Source: Prochlorococcus marinus str. AS9601 (GTDB taxonomy: Bacteria; Cyanobacteriota; Cyanobacteriia; PCC-6307; Cyanobiaceae). From it: DNA of 64,000 nt. The position numbers and the translations under genes were made by a program. The stretch lies in the NCBI RefSeq assembly GCF_000015645.1, contig NC_008816.1, positions 620,001 through 684,000 of the forward strand, given 5' to 3'. The notes under the pieces are model-generated. The model was not told the origin of the DNA, ran no database searches, and was given only the letters and a program-made list of their open reading frames with translations. Below, piece after piece: positions 52,438 to 62,180 of this stretch (the first letter of the stretch is position 1; each line of letters opens with the position of its first letter).

Positions 52438-53409
52438 GTGGGCATTTTCAAAAAAACCCTTATTTTCTCTTCTGCAATTTCATTAATACTTTCTCCATCT
52501 GCAATAGCATCAAAAAGATTGAGCGGAGCAGGTGCTACATTTCCCTCGAAAATTTATACTAGGTGGTTTTTTGACTTAGCCAAATCTGGTGGACCAAGGG
52601 TTAACTACCAAGCAGTTGGTTCGGGCTCTGGAAGAAAAGCTTTTATAGACCAAACCGTAAACTTTGGTGCATCAGATGATCCTATGAAAGATTCTGATAT
52701 AGAGAAAGTTAGTAGAGGACTTGTTCAAATACCTATGGTTGGTGGGACTATTGCTTTTGGTTATAACTATGATTGCGATTTGAAACTTACTCAAGAACAA
52801 GCAGTACGAGTTGCAATGGGTATGGTTAAAAACTGGAAAGAATTAGGCTGTAAATCAGGAAAGTTAACTTGGACACATCGTTCTGATGGTTCAGGAACTA
52901 CTAAGGCTTTCACAAACTCTATGGAAGAATTTTCACCAACATGGACTTTAGGAACTGGTAAATCAGTTAAGTGGCCAGCAGGCGTTGGGGCAAAAGGTAA
53001 TTCTGGTGTTGCAGGTGTAATTCAAAACACTCCAGGTGCAATTGGTTATGTTAACCAGTCTTATATAAAAGGTAATGTTAAAGCTGCTGCACTTCAAAAT
53101 TATTCAGGGGAATTTCTAAAACCATCTGCAGAAGCAGGAGCTAAGGCTCTTAATGGTATTACTTTAGATGAAAATCTTGCGGGTAAAAATCCTAATCCAA
53201 CAGCAAAAGGAGCGTACCCTATAGCTTCATTGACATGGATACTTGCTTACGAAAAAGGTAATGGTAGAAACACTAAAGCAATCAAACAAGCCTTTAATAC
53301 ATTGTTAAGTGATGAGTATCAAGATAAGGCTTCATCCCTTGGATTTATCCCCTTAAAAGGGAATATCCTTTTGAAATCAAGAGCTGCCGTTGAAAAAATA
53401 GGTAGTTAA
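52438..53409 (+). CDS. pstS: Phosphate-binding periplasmic protein
   Basis: 323 residues. Signal peptide (TLIFSSAISLILSPSAIA), then LSGAGATFPSKIYTRWF, YQAVGSGSGRKAFIDQTVNFGASDDPM and HRSDGSGTTKAFTN, the phosphate-binding loops. Binds inorganic phosphate for the PstSCAB importer. GTG 52438. The ~100 bases upstream contain AATTAA words, but I cannot define a Pho box. Confidence 0.95.
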   Translation: MGIFKKTLIFSSAISLILSPSAIASKRLSGAGATFPSKIYTRWFFDLAKSGGPRVNYQAVGSGSGRKAFIDQTVNFGASDDPMKDSDIEKVSRGLVQIPMVGGTIAFGYNYDCDLKLTQEQAVRVAMGMVKNWKELGCKSGKLTWTHRSDGSGTTKAFTNSMEEFSPTWTLGTGKSVKWPAGVGAKGNSGVAGVIQNTPGAIGYVNQSYIKGNVKAAALQNYSGEFLKPSAEAGAKALNGITLDENLAGKNPNPTAKGAYPIASLTWILAYEKGNGRNTKAIKQAFNTLLSDEYQDKASSLGFIPLKGNILLKSRAAVEKIGS

Positions 53410-53514
53410 AAATTTTAATAGATGTCAAATTATCATGACTTTCATATACCTTTAAGTCCTCTTAAAGTCTTTTACAGCATTTAGTAGTAGATTTATAGAG
53501 ATATTCCTTTTTTA

Positions 53515-54462
53515 ATGGAAGAGAAATTAACTCTTTTCAAGAATCGTAAAAGATTCGGTATCGAAAAAAATATAGATATTATCTTCAAGAATACTGCCCT
53601 AGTCTTGTCTAGTTTCGTAGCAATAATACTTTTAGGAATAATTTTAGTAGTCTTTTTTCAGTCATTTGAATCTTTTTCAAGGTATGGCTTGAAGTTTTTA
53701 GTAACCTCTGAATGGAATCCAGTAAAAGATGAATACGGAGCTTTTACTGCGATATATGGCACATTAGTAACTTCATTTCTTTCGTTATTAATAACTATCC
53801 CTTTGGGCGTTGGAACTGCAATATTTATTACCGAAGACTTTGTCCCGAAAGTTGTAAGAGAAATAATAGGTTCCTTTGTCGAATTATTAGCAGCTATTCC
53901 ATCAGTTGTATTGGGACTTTGGGCAATATTTGTTATGGAACCTTTTTTTAGAGCCTTTTTTGTCTTTTTACATAATTTCTTTGGTTGGATACCTTTATTC
54001 AGTACAGAACCTACAGGTAGGAATTCTTTGTTAGCAATAATGATTTTAGTAGTTATGCTTTTGCCTATAGTGACCTCCATTGCAAGAGATTCTCTTAATC
54101 AAGTACCTAAAAAGTTAAGAAATGCAGCTTATGGAATTGGAGCAAGTAGATGGAAAACAATATTTTCAGTAATTTTGCCGGCAGCATTATCAGGAATTAT
54201 GGCAGGTGTTCTATTGGCTTTAGGCAGAGCAATGGGTGAAACCATGGCTGTCACAATGATTATTGGAAATTCGAATGCATTTAGTTGGTCTCTATTATCC
54301 CCCGGTTATACCATTTCTTCCATGCTCGCGAACCAGTTTGGTGAGGCTGATGGAAGTCAGGTTTCATCACTATTTTATGCGGCTTTTGTACTTATGATCC
54401 TTTCTTTGGTAGTAAATATCTTTGCGCAGTGGCTAGTTAAGAAATTTAGTCTCAAATATTAG
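53515..54462 (+). CDS. pstC: Phosphate ABC transporter permease PstC
   Basis: 315 residues with about six spans. The EAA loop reads RNAAYGIGASRWKTIFSVILP (~200-220). ATG 53515, 105 bases after pstS, the largest gap in the operon; a lower transcript level downstream is possible. Six bases before pstA. Confidence 0.94.
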   Translation: MEEKLTLFKNRKRFGIEKNIDIIFKNTALVLSSFVAIILLGIILVVFFQSFESFSRYGLKFLVTSEWNPVKDEYGAFTAIYGTLVTSFLSLLITIPLGVGTAIFITEDFVPKVVREIIGSFVELLAAIPSVVLGLWAIFVMEPFFRAFFVFLHNFFGWIPLFSTEPTGRNSLLAIMILVVMLLPIVTSIARDSLNQVPKKLRNAAYGIGASRWKTIFSVILPAALSGIMAGVLLALGRAMGETMAVTMIIGNSNAFSWSLLSPGYTISSMLANQFGEADGSQVSSLFYAAFVLMILSLVVNIFAQWLVKKFSLKY

Positions 54463-54468
54463 ATAATT

Positions 54469-55362
54469 ATGAATTCACTCTATTACCAGAAAAGATTATC
54501 AAGAAATATAGGAGATAAATTCTTTACTTCTTTATCAGTAATTTGCGCATTGATCGCAGTACTCCCTTTGATTTTTCTGGTGACTTATATTCTCATCAAA
54601 GGTGGATCCCAAATTACACCAGAACTATTTACTTTAGAACCAAATCCCCCTGGAGATGATTTAGATGCAGGTGGTATTAATCCTGCATTGATCGGGACAT
54701 TAATAATTACAACCATTGCTTCAATTATTGCTATACCAGTAGGTGTCGGAGGAGGCATATATCTAGCGGAATATTCTAAAGGCGGTGCTTTTTCAAGATT
54801 TATTAGATTTGGAGTTAATGTTCTGGCGGGAGTCCCTTCAATTATTGCTGGAGTATTTATTTATGCCTTAATTGTTTCAACAAAAATTTTGTTTGGAAGT
54901 ATGTATAGCGGTTTGGCAGGAGGTATGGCTCTTTCAATATTGATGTTGCCTACAGTTATAAAAACTACTGATGAAGGTTTAAAGTTGGTTCCTAATGAAT
55001 TGCGATATGCGTCTCTTGGAGTTGGAGCAAGTATGTATACAACTATATTGAAAGTTACTTTGCCCTCTGCCTTTAGGTCTATTGCTACTGGCGTTGTACT
55101 TGGAATCGCAAGAGCTGCAGGTGAAACAGCACCTTTGATATTTACGGCTTTATTCTCTTACTACTACATAACAGGCTTTGGGGACTTGTTTTATGAGATG
55201 GGTTCCTTGGCTGTATTGATATATAACTTTGCCCTTGAACCTTATGATGCTCAAAATAAATTAGCATGGGCAGCTTCCTTTATTCTTGTTTTGTCGATAC
55301 TATCAGTAAATATATTTTCAAGGATATTGGCCGCTTTTACAGAGAAAACTAAGAGAGTATAA
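54469..55362 (+). CDS. pstA: Phosphate ABC transporter permease PstA
   Basis: 297 residues, about six spans. EAA-type loop RYASLGVGASMYTTILKVTLP. N-terminal part has LFTLEPNPPGDDLDAGGINP before the second span, typical of PstA. Its stop TAA abuts the pstB ATG. Confidence 0.94.
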   Translation: MNSLYYQKRLSRNIGDKFFTSLSVICALIAVLPLIFLVTYILIKGGSQITPELFTLEPNPPGDDLDAGGINPALIGTLIITTIASIIAIPVGVGGGIYLAEYSKGGAFSRFIRFGVNVLAGVPSIIAGVFIYALIVSTKILFGSMYSGLAGGMALSILMLPTVIKTTDEGLKLVPNELRYASLGVGASMYTTILKVTLPSAFRSIATGVVLGIARAAGETAPLIFTALFSYYYITGFGDLFYEMGSLAVLIYNFALEPYDAQNKLAWAASFILVLSILSVNIFSRILAAFTEKTKRV

Positions 55363-56172
55363 ATGATTAAAACTAATAAAAAAATACCAAAGAATATCAT
55401 TTTGTCCCTTGAGAATGTTTCTATTAGCTATGGAACTTTTGAAGCTGTAAGAAATGTTTTTTGTAACTTTAAAAAAGGAAATATAACTTCTCTTATTGGC
55501 CCTTCAGGTTGTGGTAAATCAACGGTTCTGAGATCTTTAAACAGAATGAACGATTTAATCCCTAATTGTTCACTTAAAGGAACAGTGCTATTTGATGGAA
55601 CTAATATTTACGATAAAAGAGTAGATCCAGTTGAAGTAAGAAGAAGAATTGGAATGGTTTTTCAGCAACCAAATCCTTTCCCGAAATCTATCTATGAAAA
55701 TATTGCATTTGGGGCAAGAATTAATGGCTTTACTGGAGATATGGATGAATTAGTGGAAAGTTCACTTAGAAAAGCTGCCTTGTGGGACGAATGTAAGGAC
55801 AAATTAAATGACAGTGGTTACTCTTTATCTGGCGGACAACAACAAAGACTATGTATAGCAAGAACCATCGCAATTGAACCTGAAATAATTCTCATGGATG
55901 AGCCATGTTCTGCATTAGATCCAATCTCTACTTTGAAAATAGAAGAGACTATGCATGAACTAAAGAAGAATTGCACAATAATAATCGTTACTCATAATAT
56001 GCAACAGGCGTTAAGAGTTAGTGATATGACTGCATTTTTTAATGCTATTGAATATGAAGATGGTGATGGAGGGAAAGTAGGTTATCTTGCAGAATTTAAT
56101 TCTACTAAGAAAATTTTTAATTCTCCCAAAGAAAAAACCACTCAGGAATACATCTCAGGTAAATTTGGTTGA
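55363..56172 (+). CDS. pstB: Phosphate ABC transporter ATPase PstB
   Basis: 269 residues. Walker [16 protein letters not shown] (~45-59), Q-loop [11 protein letters not shown], signature [15 protein letters not shown], Walker [17 protein letters not shown]-loop VTHNMQQ. The N-S-P-M order is S, C, A, B. No phoU or phoBR lies in the window. Confidence 0.96.
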   Translation: MIKTNKKIPKNIILSLENVSISYGTFEAVRNVFCNFKKGNITSLIGPSGCGKSTVLRSLNRMNDLIPNCSLKGTVLFDGTNIYDKRVDPVEVRRRIGMVFQQPNPFPKSIYENIAFGARINGFTGDMDELVESSLRKAALWDECKDKLNDSGYSLSGGQQQRLCIARTIAIEPEIILMDEPCSALDPISTLKIEETMHELKKNCTIIIVTHNMQQALRVSDMTAFFNAIEYEDGDGGKVGYLAEFNSTKKIFNSPKEKTTQEYISGKFG

Positions 56173-56279
56173 TGTTAAATTTTTACCTTTGAAAGAAAAA
56201 TTTTTACCTTTAAGAAAGGCGAGGGGTAGACAAACAGTATAAATACCTATATAGTTATTTCGAATTAGTAAGTTTATCT

Positions 56280-56369
56280 TTGAAAAACTACCCTTTTCTA
56301 CCATTTTTGATTTTTGCAGGTGCTCTCATAACAACTGCAACAATAGGTTTGCCTGTATTTACTTCGTAA
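56280..56369 (+). CDS. Possible 29-residue membrane microprotein
   Basis: TTG 56280: MKNYPFLPFLIFAGALITTA then TIGLPVFTS. Mostly one hydrophobic helix. Weak: open frame and composition only. Confidence 0.35.
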   Translation: MKNYPFLPFLIFAGALITTATIGLPVFTS

Positions 56370-56399
56370 TTTAAGAGTATTTCTATTTCAGGTCATCTT

Positions 56400-56555
56400 A
56401 TGGTTGCATTAATAAATAAAGAATTAATTGGAAGTCCTCATAAAACCTTAATAAAAGGAAATTTATTTGACTTTATAAAAAAAAGAGAGAATATGAATCT
56501 GTGTGGGAGTGAAAAATCTGTATTAAAACCATTTTTCAGAGTGGGTAATTTCTAA
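56400..56555 (+). CDS. Possible 51-residue basic protein
   Basis: MVALINKELIGSPHKTLIKG then NLFDFIKKRENMNLCGSEKS and a short end. Basic, soluble; ends 10 bases before the next small gene. Unrecognised. Confidence 0.4.
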   Translation: MVALINKELIGSPHKTLIKGNLFDFIKKRENMNLCGSEKSVLKPFFRVGNF

Positions 56556-56565
56556 TTTATTTATC

Positions 56566-56712
56566 ATGGATAAAACTAAAGAACAGTTAGAAAAATTAAG
56601 AGAAGTAGCAGAAGCATCTCTTACAAAAACCGATGAACTTCAAAAAGTTCTTGCTCAAATAGAAGCTTTAATGTCTAGAGAAGAATCACAAACATTATCA
56701 AAGAAGAAATAA
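56566..56712 (+). CDS. 48-residue coiled-coil-like protein
   Basis: MDKTKEQLEKLREVAEASLT then KTDELQKVLAQIEALMSREE and a basic tail. Strong heptad pattern. ATG 56566. Confidence 0.6.
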   Translation: MDKTKEQLEKLREVAEASLTKTDELQKVLAQIEALMSREESQTLSKKK

Positions 56713-56822
56713 TTACTTAAAAAATAATTTTAGTTTTTGTACTTTTAATTACACCTCTACAACTACACTGTAGTTATTAATTAGGTATGCAGAACCCGTT
56801 CCAAAGTTTTCTGTTAGGTCTC

Positions 56823-56863
56823 GAGGTCTTACCTTCTTTAAGTAAAAGACCTCTTTAATTTTT
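56823..56863 (+). terminator. Intrinsic terminator; possible small RNA upstream
   Basis: GAGGTCTT (56823-56830) pairs with AAGACCTC (56846-56853), followed by a T-rich tract. It is ~110 bases after the 48-residue gene. The spacer also has AACTAC-ACT-GTAGTT (~56761-56775), and its composition is less AT-rich, so a small RNA may end here. Confidence 0.7.
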
Positions 56864-56894
56864 CGTATTGATTATATTTTTATTGACTTTTTAT

Positions 56895-57197
56895 TTAGTT
56901 GATTACTTTATAGATTTCTTTCAAGCAGACATTTACATCGAAAGATTCAGTATTTACAACCTCTAATCCTGTTTTTTCTGTAACTTCAACAGTTGCATTG
57001 CATTCGTCTTGTTTAAGAGCCATATAGCTTGGCTTTACGTCTTCTATATCTAATTCAACACTTGATTCAGTATCTTCCTTATATTGCTCCATTACTAATG
57101 TAAGTGCCTCTATCTCAACGGAAAAATTATCATTTGCTTTTGCCCCAAATGAAATTACAAGAAATGGAAATAAAATCAAGGCTATTAATTTTTTCAT
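56895..57197 (-). CDS. Hypothetical exported acidic protein
   Basis: 100 residues with signal peptide LIALILFPFLVISFGAKA (cleavage ~22). The mature part is acidic with two Cys (QDECNATVEV and NVCLKEIYKV) that may pair. ATG 57197. No family recognised. Confidence 0.65.
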   Translation of the reverse strand: MKKLIALILFPFLVISFGAKANDNFSVEIEALTLVMEQYKEDTESSVELDIEDVKPSYMALKQDECNATVEVTEKTGLEVVNTESFDVNVCLKEIYKVIN

Positions 57198-57403
57198 TTC
57201 TATAAAATGTGTTTATTTTTTTTATAACGTGGATTGTCTGCTAAGGAAAGGGTCATTAGCTTTATAAATTTTTTATTATATATTTTTACTAGTAGAAAAT
57301 AAATTTATAAAAATAAATTAATTGATAAAAAAACTAAACGAGACTTTTAAGTATAAATTGGTATATCTAAATGAAAAATTTAAGTCACTTCAATAGGATT
57401 TTT

Positions 57404-58054
57404 TTAATATTTTATTTCAATAATTTCGTCTTCAGAAACAATTGCCCATTTTTTAAATGATTTTTTGCAGGGATATCCTCCTGTTAAGTCTCCAAATGCA
57501 GGAAGATATAAAACATTTTTATTTAAATCCATTGCAAAGCACCTAAAAGATAATTTATCGCCATTGTTTTTTAAATAGATTTTTGGATGATAATGTCCAC
57601 AAATATTCAAAGTTTTATTATCGCCTAACTCAACTGGTTCATGACTAAAAGTAATATTTTTGGTTTTTCTAATATCAACAATTTTTATATTTTTAATATC
57701 ACAACCTACATCATGATTTCCTAGGACGAGTTCAACGTTAGTTTTTAGTAGTTCAGGAAGATCCTCAACTTTTTTTTGAAGAGTTTTATCTATTGAATAT
57801 TTGCTGTGGAATAAATCTCCCAATATTATTAACTTTTCAGGACTATATTTTTTTACTATTTTTTTTATTCTTGCGAAATTGTTTTTATCTGAATTATTAG
57901 TAAGAGGTATACCATTCTGCTGAAAAAATTCAGCTTTCCCAAGATGAATATCGCATATTAACAATTCTTTTGTTTCTGGTAGAAATAAAGCTCTTGAAGG
58001 AAGCATCTCTAACAATGTATCTTCCCAACTAAATTTAAAAGAACTTTTATTCAT
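57404..58054 (-). CDS. pdeM: Ligase-associated DNA damage response phosphoesterase PdeM
   Basis: 216 residues, calcineurin-like. Motifs: LICDIHLGKAEFF (DxH), ILGDLFHSKYS (GDxxH), VLGNHDVGCD (GNHD), FSHEPVEL and ICGHYHPKIY (GHxH). The position as last gene of an exonuclease-ligase-helicase operon identifies it as the PdeM-type partner, whose characterised relatives are Mn-dependent phosphodiesterases. It abuts the helicase stop. Confidence 0.9.
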   Translation of the reverse strand: MNKSSFKFSWEDTLLEMLPSRALFLPETKELLICDIHLGKAEFFQQNGIPLTNNSDKNNFARIKKIVKKYSPEKLIILGDLFHSKYSIDKTLQKKVEDLPELLKTNVELVLGNHDVGCDIKNIKIVDIRKTKNITFSHEPVELGDNKTLNICGHYHPKIYLKNNGDKLSFRCFAMDLNKNVLYLPAFGDLTGGYPCKKSFKKWAIVSEDEIIEIKY

Positions 58055-60541
58055 TTAATCACTATATTTTTTTATAAGTTTTTCTACTCTTTTTTCTATT
58101 GATTCATTGCTTAAAGTATTTTTAAGTCTTTCAACTAATAAAGGGAATGCAAAAGGAGTTGGAGTTTTTATCTCGTTTAGTAGCATTTTTAAATTTTTTA
58201 ATCTTTCTAATGATCTAGATATTCTTTTATTTTCTAATTGATATTCTTTAACTTCTTGATGCGATTGTTTTATCAAAAGATGGTCTTCTTCATATTTAGT
58301 AAAGACTTCGTAGAAAAGACTTGAACTTATTTGAAGTTGGGAAGAAGTTTTTGTTTTGGTTGGATTATTTTGATTTACTAATCCACTTATTTGGGCAATA
58401 TTTTTAAATCTACGTTTTGTTAATTCTGAAAAATTAATTGCATTTTCTAGATCTTCTTCTAATTTTTTGTTATTCAAAAAGTAATCAGCTTCTTTTTTTA
58501 TTATTGAAAAATCATAATCTTCTGCAGTAGTTAAGCTAAATCCAAAATCATTAGCAGTGATACTAAATGTAGATTGTTTTAATTTTGCCAATCTCAAAGC
58601 CCATAAAAATGCAATTCCTTCATTTACAAATTTGCCATCAAGTGTAAAAACAAAAAGATTTGATAAATCCTTGGTTTTATATATTTCTATAAGGAATTCA
58701 TCTTTCTTTGGAATATTTGAAAGAACTTTTTGTTTCTTCAATATTGGGCGTAATGAATTGAGTTCAGGATTTAAGTAATCATAATTTTCTATTTCGTTGC
58801 ATATATCTATTTCTTTTCTCAAACTCTCACAAAGTAGATCAGAAATTGCCATTTGACCTCCAACCCATGCAGGAATTAGAGAACTTTTTTTTGTTGATTT
58901 TTTAACGTATAAAATCATATCTCTGATTCTTATAAATTGAAGCATTTTACCAGCAAAGTAAAAGGTATCTCCAGGATTTAATTTTGAGGCAAAATTCTCT
59001 TCTAAATTTCCCAAGGATTTCCCTTTCATATATTTAACATTCACAAATTTGTCACTAGTAATTGTCCCAATATTGAACTTATGCATTCTTATTAAAGATT
59101 TGTCTTTTACAAAATATTTAAAGTTTTCATTATTATTTTGTGATTCTTCTTTAACTATCTTTTTATATTTTGGGTATGCTTTAAGACATTTTCCTCCATA
59201 CTCTAAAAAGTCAAGACACCAATTCCAATCATGATCATTTAAGTTTCTATAACTCCAACAACTTTTAATTCTTTCTTTCTCAATTCTCGGATCAAAGCCA
59301 TTTCCGCATGCCAAACTTATTAGATGTTGAAGAAGCACATCATAAGATAATTCAGGAAGTCTAATTTCCTCAGATATACCACTTTTTATTATTCTTCTCA
59401 TTGCACTGATCTCTAATAACTCTAAAGAATTAGTAGGCATAAAAATTATTTTTGATTTTCCTCCAGGTCTATGAGCACTTCTTCCCGCTCTTTGGATCAG
59501 TCTAGCTAAATTCTTTGCACTCCCAATTTGAACTATTTGATCTACGGGTTGGAAGTCAACTCCCAAATCTAACGAGCTGGTGCAGACTACCCATTTTATT
59601 AATCCGTCTTTAACCCCTTCTTCAACTCTTTTTCTATCTTCTTTATCCAGGGAACCGTGATGAAGTGCAATTTTGTCTTCCATCTCTGGGAGAAGAAATT
59701 TTAAACATTGATACCATCTTTCAGATTGATTTCTCGTATTGGTGAATAATAAGGTGCTTTTATTTTTATCTAGGATTTTTAATAGTGAAGAATGACTTCT
59801 AATCCCAAGATGTCCACTCCATGGAAAGGTAGTTTCCTCCTCTGGTAAAACACTTATAATTTCGATCTCTTTTTGAATATTTGTACTTATAATTTTGGGT
59901 TTAATAGCGCTCATCCCAACTATTGCTCTTGCTGCTTCTTCAATATTTCCAATAGTTGCAGACATTGCCCAAATTTGTAAATTTTTTATATTACCTCTTA
60001 GCCAACTTAAAGATAACTCGCACTGGTTTCCTCTTTTACTACCCATCAATTCATGCCATTCGTCAATAATTATTGATGACAACTCCTTGAACAGATTATT
60101 AGATTCTTTATTAGAAAGTAAAAGAGATAAAGACTCTGGAGTGGTAATAAGAATATTAGGTGGTTTAGCTAGTTGCTTTTTCTTTTCATATGGGGTTGTA
60201 TCGCCGTTCCTAATTTCAACAGTGATTTCTTTATTAAAATGCAAAGCTGCTAATTGTATAGAATTTTTTAGATCTCTACTTAGTGCTTTTAAAGGGGTTA
60301 TTAACAATATATTCACACTTTTATTATTTTTGGGATCTTCTATCTTTGATAGAGGGCCCATTAATGCAGCATAAGTTTTACCGCATCCAGTAGGAACTTG
60401 TATTATGCCACTCTTTCCATTTAAAAATGCTTCCCAAGATTCGATCTGATAGGGTAGTGGCTCCCATCCATTTGTGGAGAAAAACTGTTTAATTTTAGAA
60501 ATTAAATTATTTTGCTTACTCTTTTTCGTAATATTTTTCAT
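58055..60541 (-). CDS. Ligase-associated DEXH-box helicase (Lhr-like)
   Basis: 828 residues. Motif I PTGCGKTYAALMGPL (~50), Ib TPESLSLLLS, II IIDEWHELMG (DEWH), III AMSATIGN, V-VI CTSSLDLGVDFQPVDQIVQI and QRAGRSAHRPGG, followed by the Lhr winged-helix and DUF4326-like regions. 3'-to-5' unwinding is expected from Lhr relatives. Its start overlaps the ligase stop by four bases. Confidence 0.93.
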   Translation of the reverse strand: MKNITKKSKQNNLISKIKQFFSTNGWEPLPYQIESWEAFLNGKSGIIQVPTGCGKTYAALMGPLSKIEDPKNNKSVNILLITPLKALSRDLKNSIQLAALHFNKEITVEIRNGDTTPYEKKKQLAKPPNILITTPESLSLLLSNKESNNLFKELSSIIIDEWHELMGSKRGNQCELSLSWLRGNIKNLQIWAMSATIGNIEEAARAIVGMSAIKPKIISTNIQKEIEIISVLPEEETTFPWSGHLGIRSHSSLLKILDKNKSTLLFTNTRNQSERWYQCLKFLLPEMEDKIALHHGSLDKEDRKRVEEGVKDGLIKWVVCTSSLDLGVDFQPVDQIVQIGSAKNLARLIQRAGRSAHRPGGKSKIIFMPTNSLELLEISAMRRIIKSGISEEIRLPELSYDVLLQHLISLACGNGFDPRIEKERIKSCWSYRNLNDHDWNWCLDFLEYGGKCLKAYPKYKKIVKEESQNNNENFKYFVKDKSLIRMHKFNIGTITSDKFVNVKYMKGKSLGNLEENFASKLNPGDTFYFAGKMLQFIRIRDMILYVKKSTKKSSLIPAWVGGQMAISDLLCESLRKEIDICNEIENYDYLNPELNSLRPILKKQKVLSNIPKKDEFLIEIYKTKDLSNLFVFTLDGKFVNEGIAFLWALRLAKLKQSTFSITANDFGFSLTTAEDYDFSIIKKEADYFLNNKKLEEDLENAINFSELTKRRFKNIAQISGLVNQNNPTKTKTSSQLQISSSLFYEVFTKYEEDHLLIKQSHQEVKEYQLENKRISRSLERLKNLKMLLNEIKTPTPFAFPLLVERLKNTLSNESIEKRVEKLIKKYSD

Positions 60542-62178
60542 GATATTTTCTTCATTAGTTCATAAGCATTCTCAATGCTATCTGCATCATTAATTTTTTT
60601 ATCTTTTCTCCATTTTGTTATCCTTGGAAATCTTACTGCTATACCTGACTTATGACGATTTGAAATTTGTATTTTCTCAAAAGATATTTCGAATACCATT
60701 TCTGGTTTTAACGATCGAACAGGACCAAATTTTTCTATTGTATTTTTTCTTATCCATTTATCTAGCTCTTTAATCTCAATATTCGTTAAACCAGAGTATG
60801 CACTTGCAAATTTAATTAATTCTTTGTCTTTCCATAATGCAAAACTGTAATCTGTATACAGACCAGCCCTTCTACCGCTACCGCCCTTAGCGTAAATTAG
60901 AACAGCATCCAGTTGCATAGGATCAACTTTATATTTCCACCAAAAACCTTTCTTTCTACCTGAGGAGTATATAGAAGTCTTTTTCTTAATTATTAATCCT
61001 TCAGTATTATTTTCTCGAGATTTTTCTTTATAAGTTAAAGCATCAGGCCAATCTTTAGGAAAGATTAAATCACATATTTTGAAAATATCAGAGATATTAT
61101 TCTCAGATTTAATTTGCCATTTTGAAAAATATTTTTCTAACTCAATTCTTCTATTCTCTAATTTGATTTCTCTTATATCTCTCCCATTAATCTCTAAAAG
61201 ATCATAAGCAATAAAAATAATTGGATATTTTATTTGGATTGATCTAGTAGGAGACTTTCTATTTATCCTTTTTTGAAGTAAAGAAAAATCAAAGGCAATT
61301 TGTTCTTTAAAATTCCAAACTAATAATTCCCCATCAAGAACAAAATCATCTTTTATATATGACATTTTCTCTACTAATTCTGGGAAAGATTCATTTACTA
61401 ATTCTTGCCCTCTTGTCCATAACGAAACATTGCCTGATCTTTTAATTAATTGCATTCTTATACCGTCGTATTTCCATTCAAATTGAAAATCATTTATTGA
61501 ATTTTTGAAGATTTTATCTTCAATAGTATTTGCTAGAAGAAATGGAAATGGTTTGGAATTTAACTCTTGAAGATTGATATTCTTGTTAATTAAAAATTCA
61601 TATGAATCAATTGAAGGTTTAAAATCACCCATCAACCTATGAGAAATAATCTCTTCCTCAATATTAATTAGTTTTGATATTGATTTTGTTATTAATCCGA
61701 TAGAGACTCCTACTCTAAAAGTTCCTGTAAGAATTTTATTAAAAATTAGATGGTTATCTTCAGGTAATGTTTCCCAAAGATTTTTAATTTCTAAATTTTT
61801 CTCTTCCTCATTAAGTTTTGATAATGCAGGTATTGTTTCGCTTAGTAATTCATTGAGACTTATATTTGATAATTTCTTTTTTCTAGAATTAGTTTTGTTT
61901 TTAAGTAATAACGTTATTACCTCAGCAGAATCTCCAACTTTTAAATAACATGTATCAATTAACCATTGAGGATATTCATATATTTGAGAAAAAAGATTTT
62001 TTAAATATCTTCCACTAATAAATCTCTTATTACTTTTTCCAGTTAGTAAATATATTGCCCATGAATTATCTATTGCATCATTAGATAAAAAATAATTCTT
62101 TAAAACTTCAATTTTATTATTTGTACTATTAATTGAATCTAGATCGCCAAATAATTCTGAAAACTTTTTTAAGCTCAT
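60538..62178 (-). CDS. ATP-dependent DNA ligase, ligase-associated module
   Basis: 546 residues. The adenylation Lys is in EWKYDGIRMQL (KxDG); motif III DFVLDGELLVW, motif IIIa IKYPIIFIAYDLLE, motif IV TEGLIIKKK, motif V FWWKYK. The N-terminal DNA-binding domain and C-terminal OB fold (SGRRAGLYTDYSFALW) are present, so this is a complete ligase, unlike the NAD-type fragment at 39728. Second gene of the operon. Confidence 0.92.
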   Translation of the reverse strand: MSLKKFSELFGDLDSINSTNNKIEVLKNYFLSNDAIDNSWAIYLLTGKSNKRFISGRYLKNLFSQIYEYPQWLIDTCYLKVGDSAEVITLLLKNKTNSRKKKLSNISLNELLSETIPALSKLNEEEKNLEIKNLWETLPEDNHLIFNKILTGTFRVGVSIGLITKSISKLINIEEEIISHRLMGDFKPSIDSYEFLINKNINLQELNSKPFPFLLANTIEDKIFKNSINDFQFEWKYDGIRMQLIKRSGNVSLWTRGQELVNESFPELVEKMSYIKDDFVLDGELLVWNFKEQIAFDFSLLQKRINRKSPTRSIQIKYPIIFIAYDLLEINGRDIREIKLENRRIELEKYFSKWQIKSENNISDIFKICDLIFPKDWPDALTYKEKSRENNTEGLIIKKKTSIYSSGRKKGFWWKYKVDPMQLDAVLIYAKGGSGRRAGLYTDYSFALWKDKELIKFASAYSGLTNIEIKELDKWIRKNTIEKFGPVRSLKPEMVFEISFEKIQISNRHKSGIAVRFPRITKWRKDKKINDADSIENAYELMKKIS

Positions 62179-62180
62179 AT

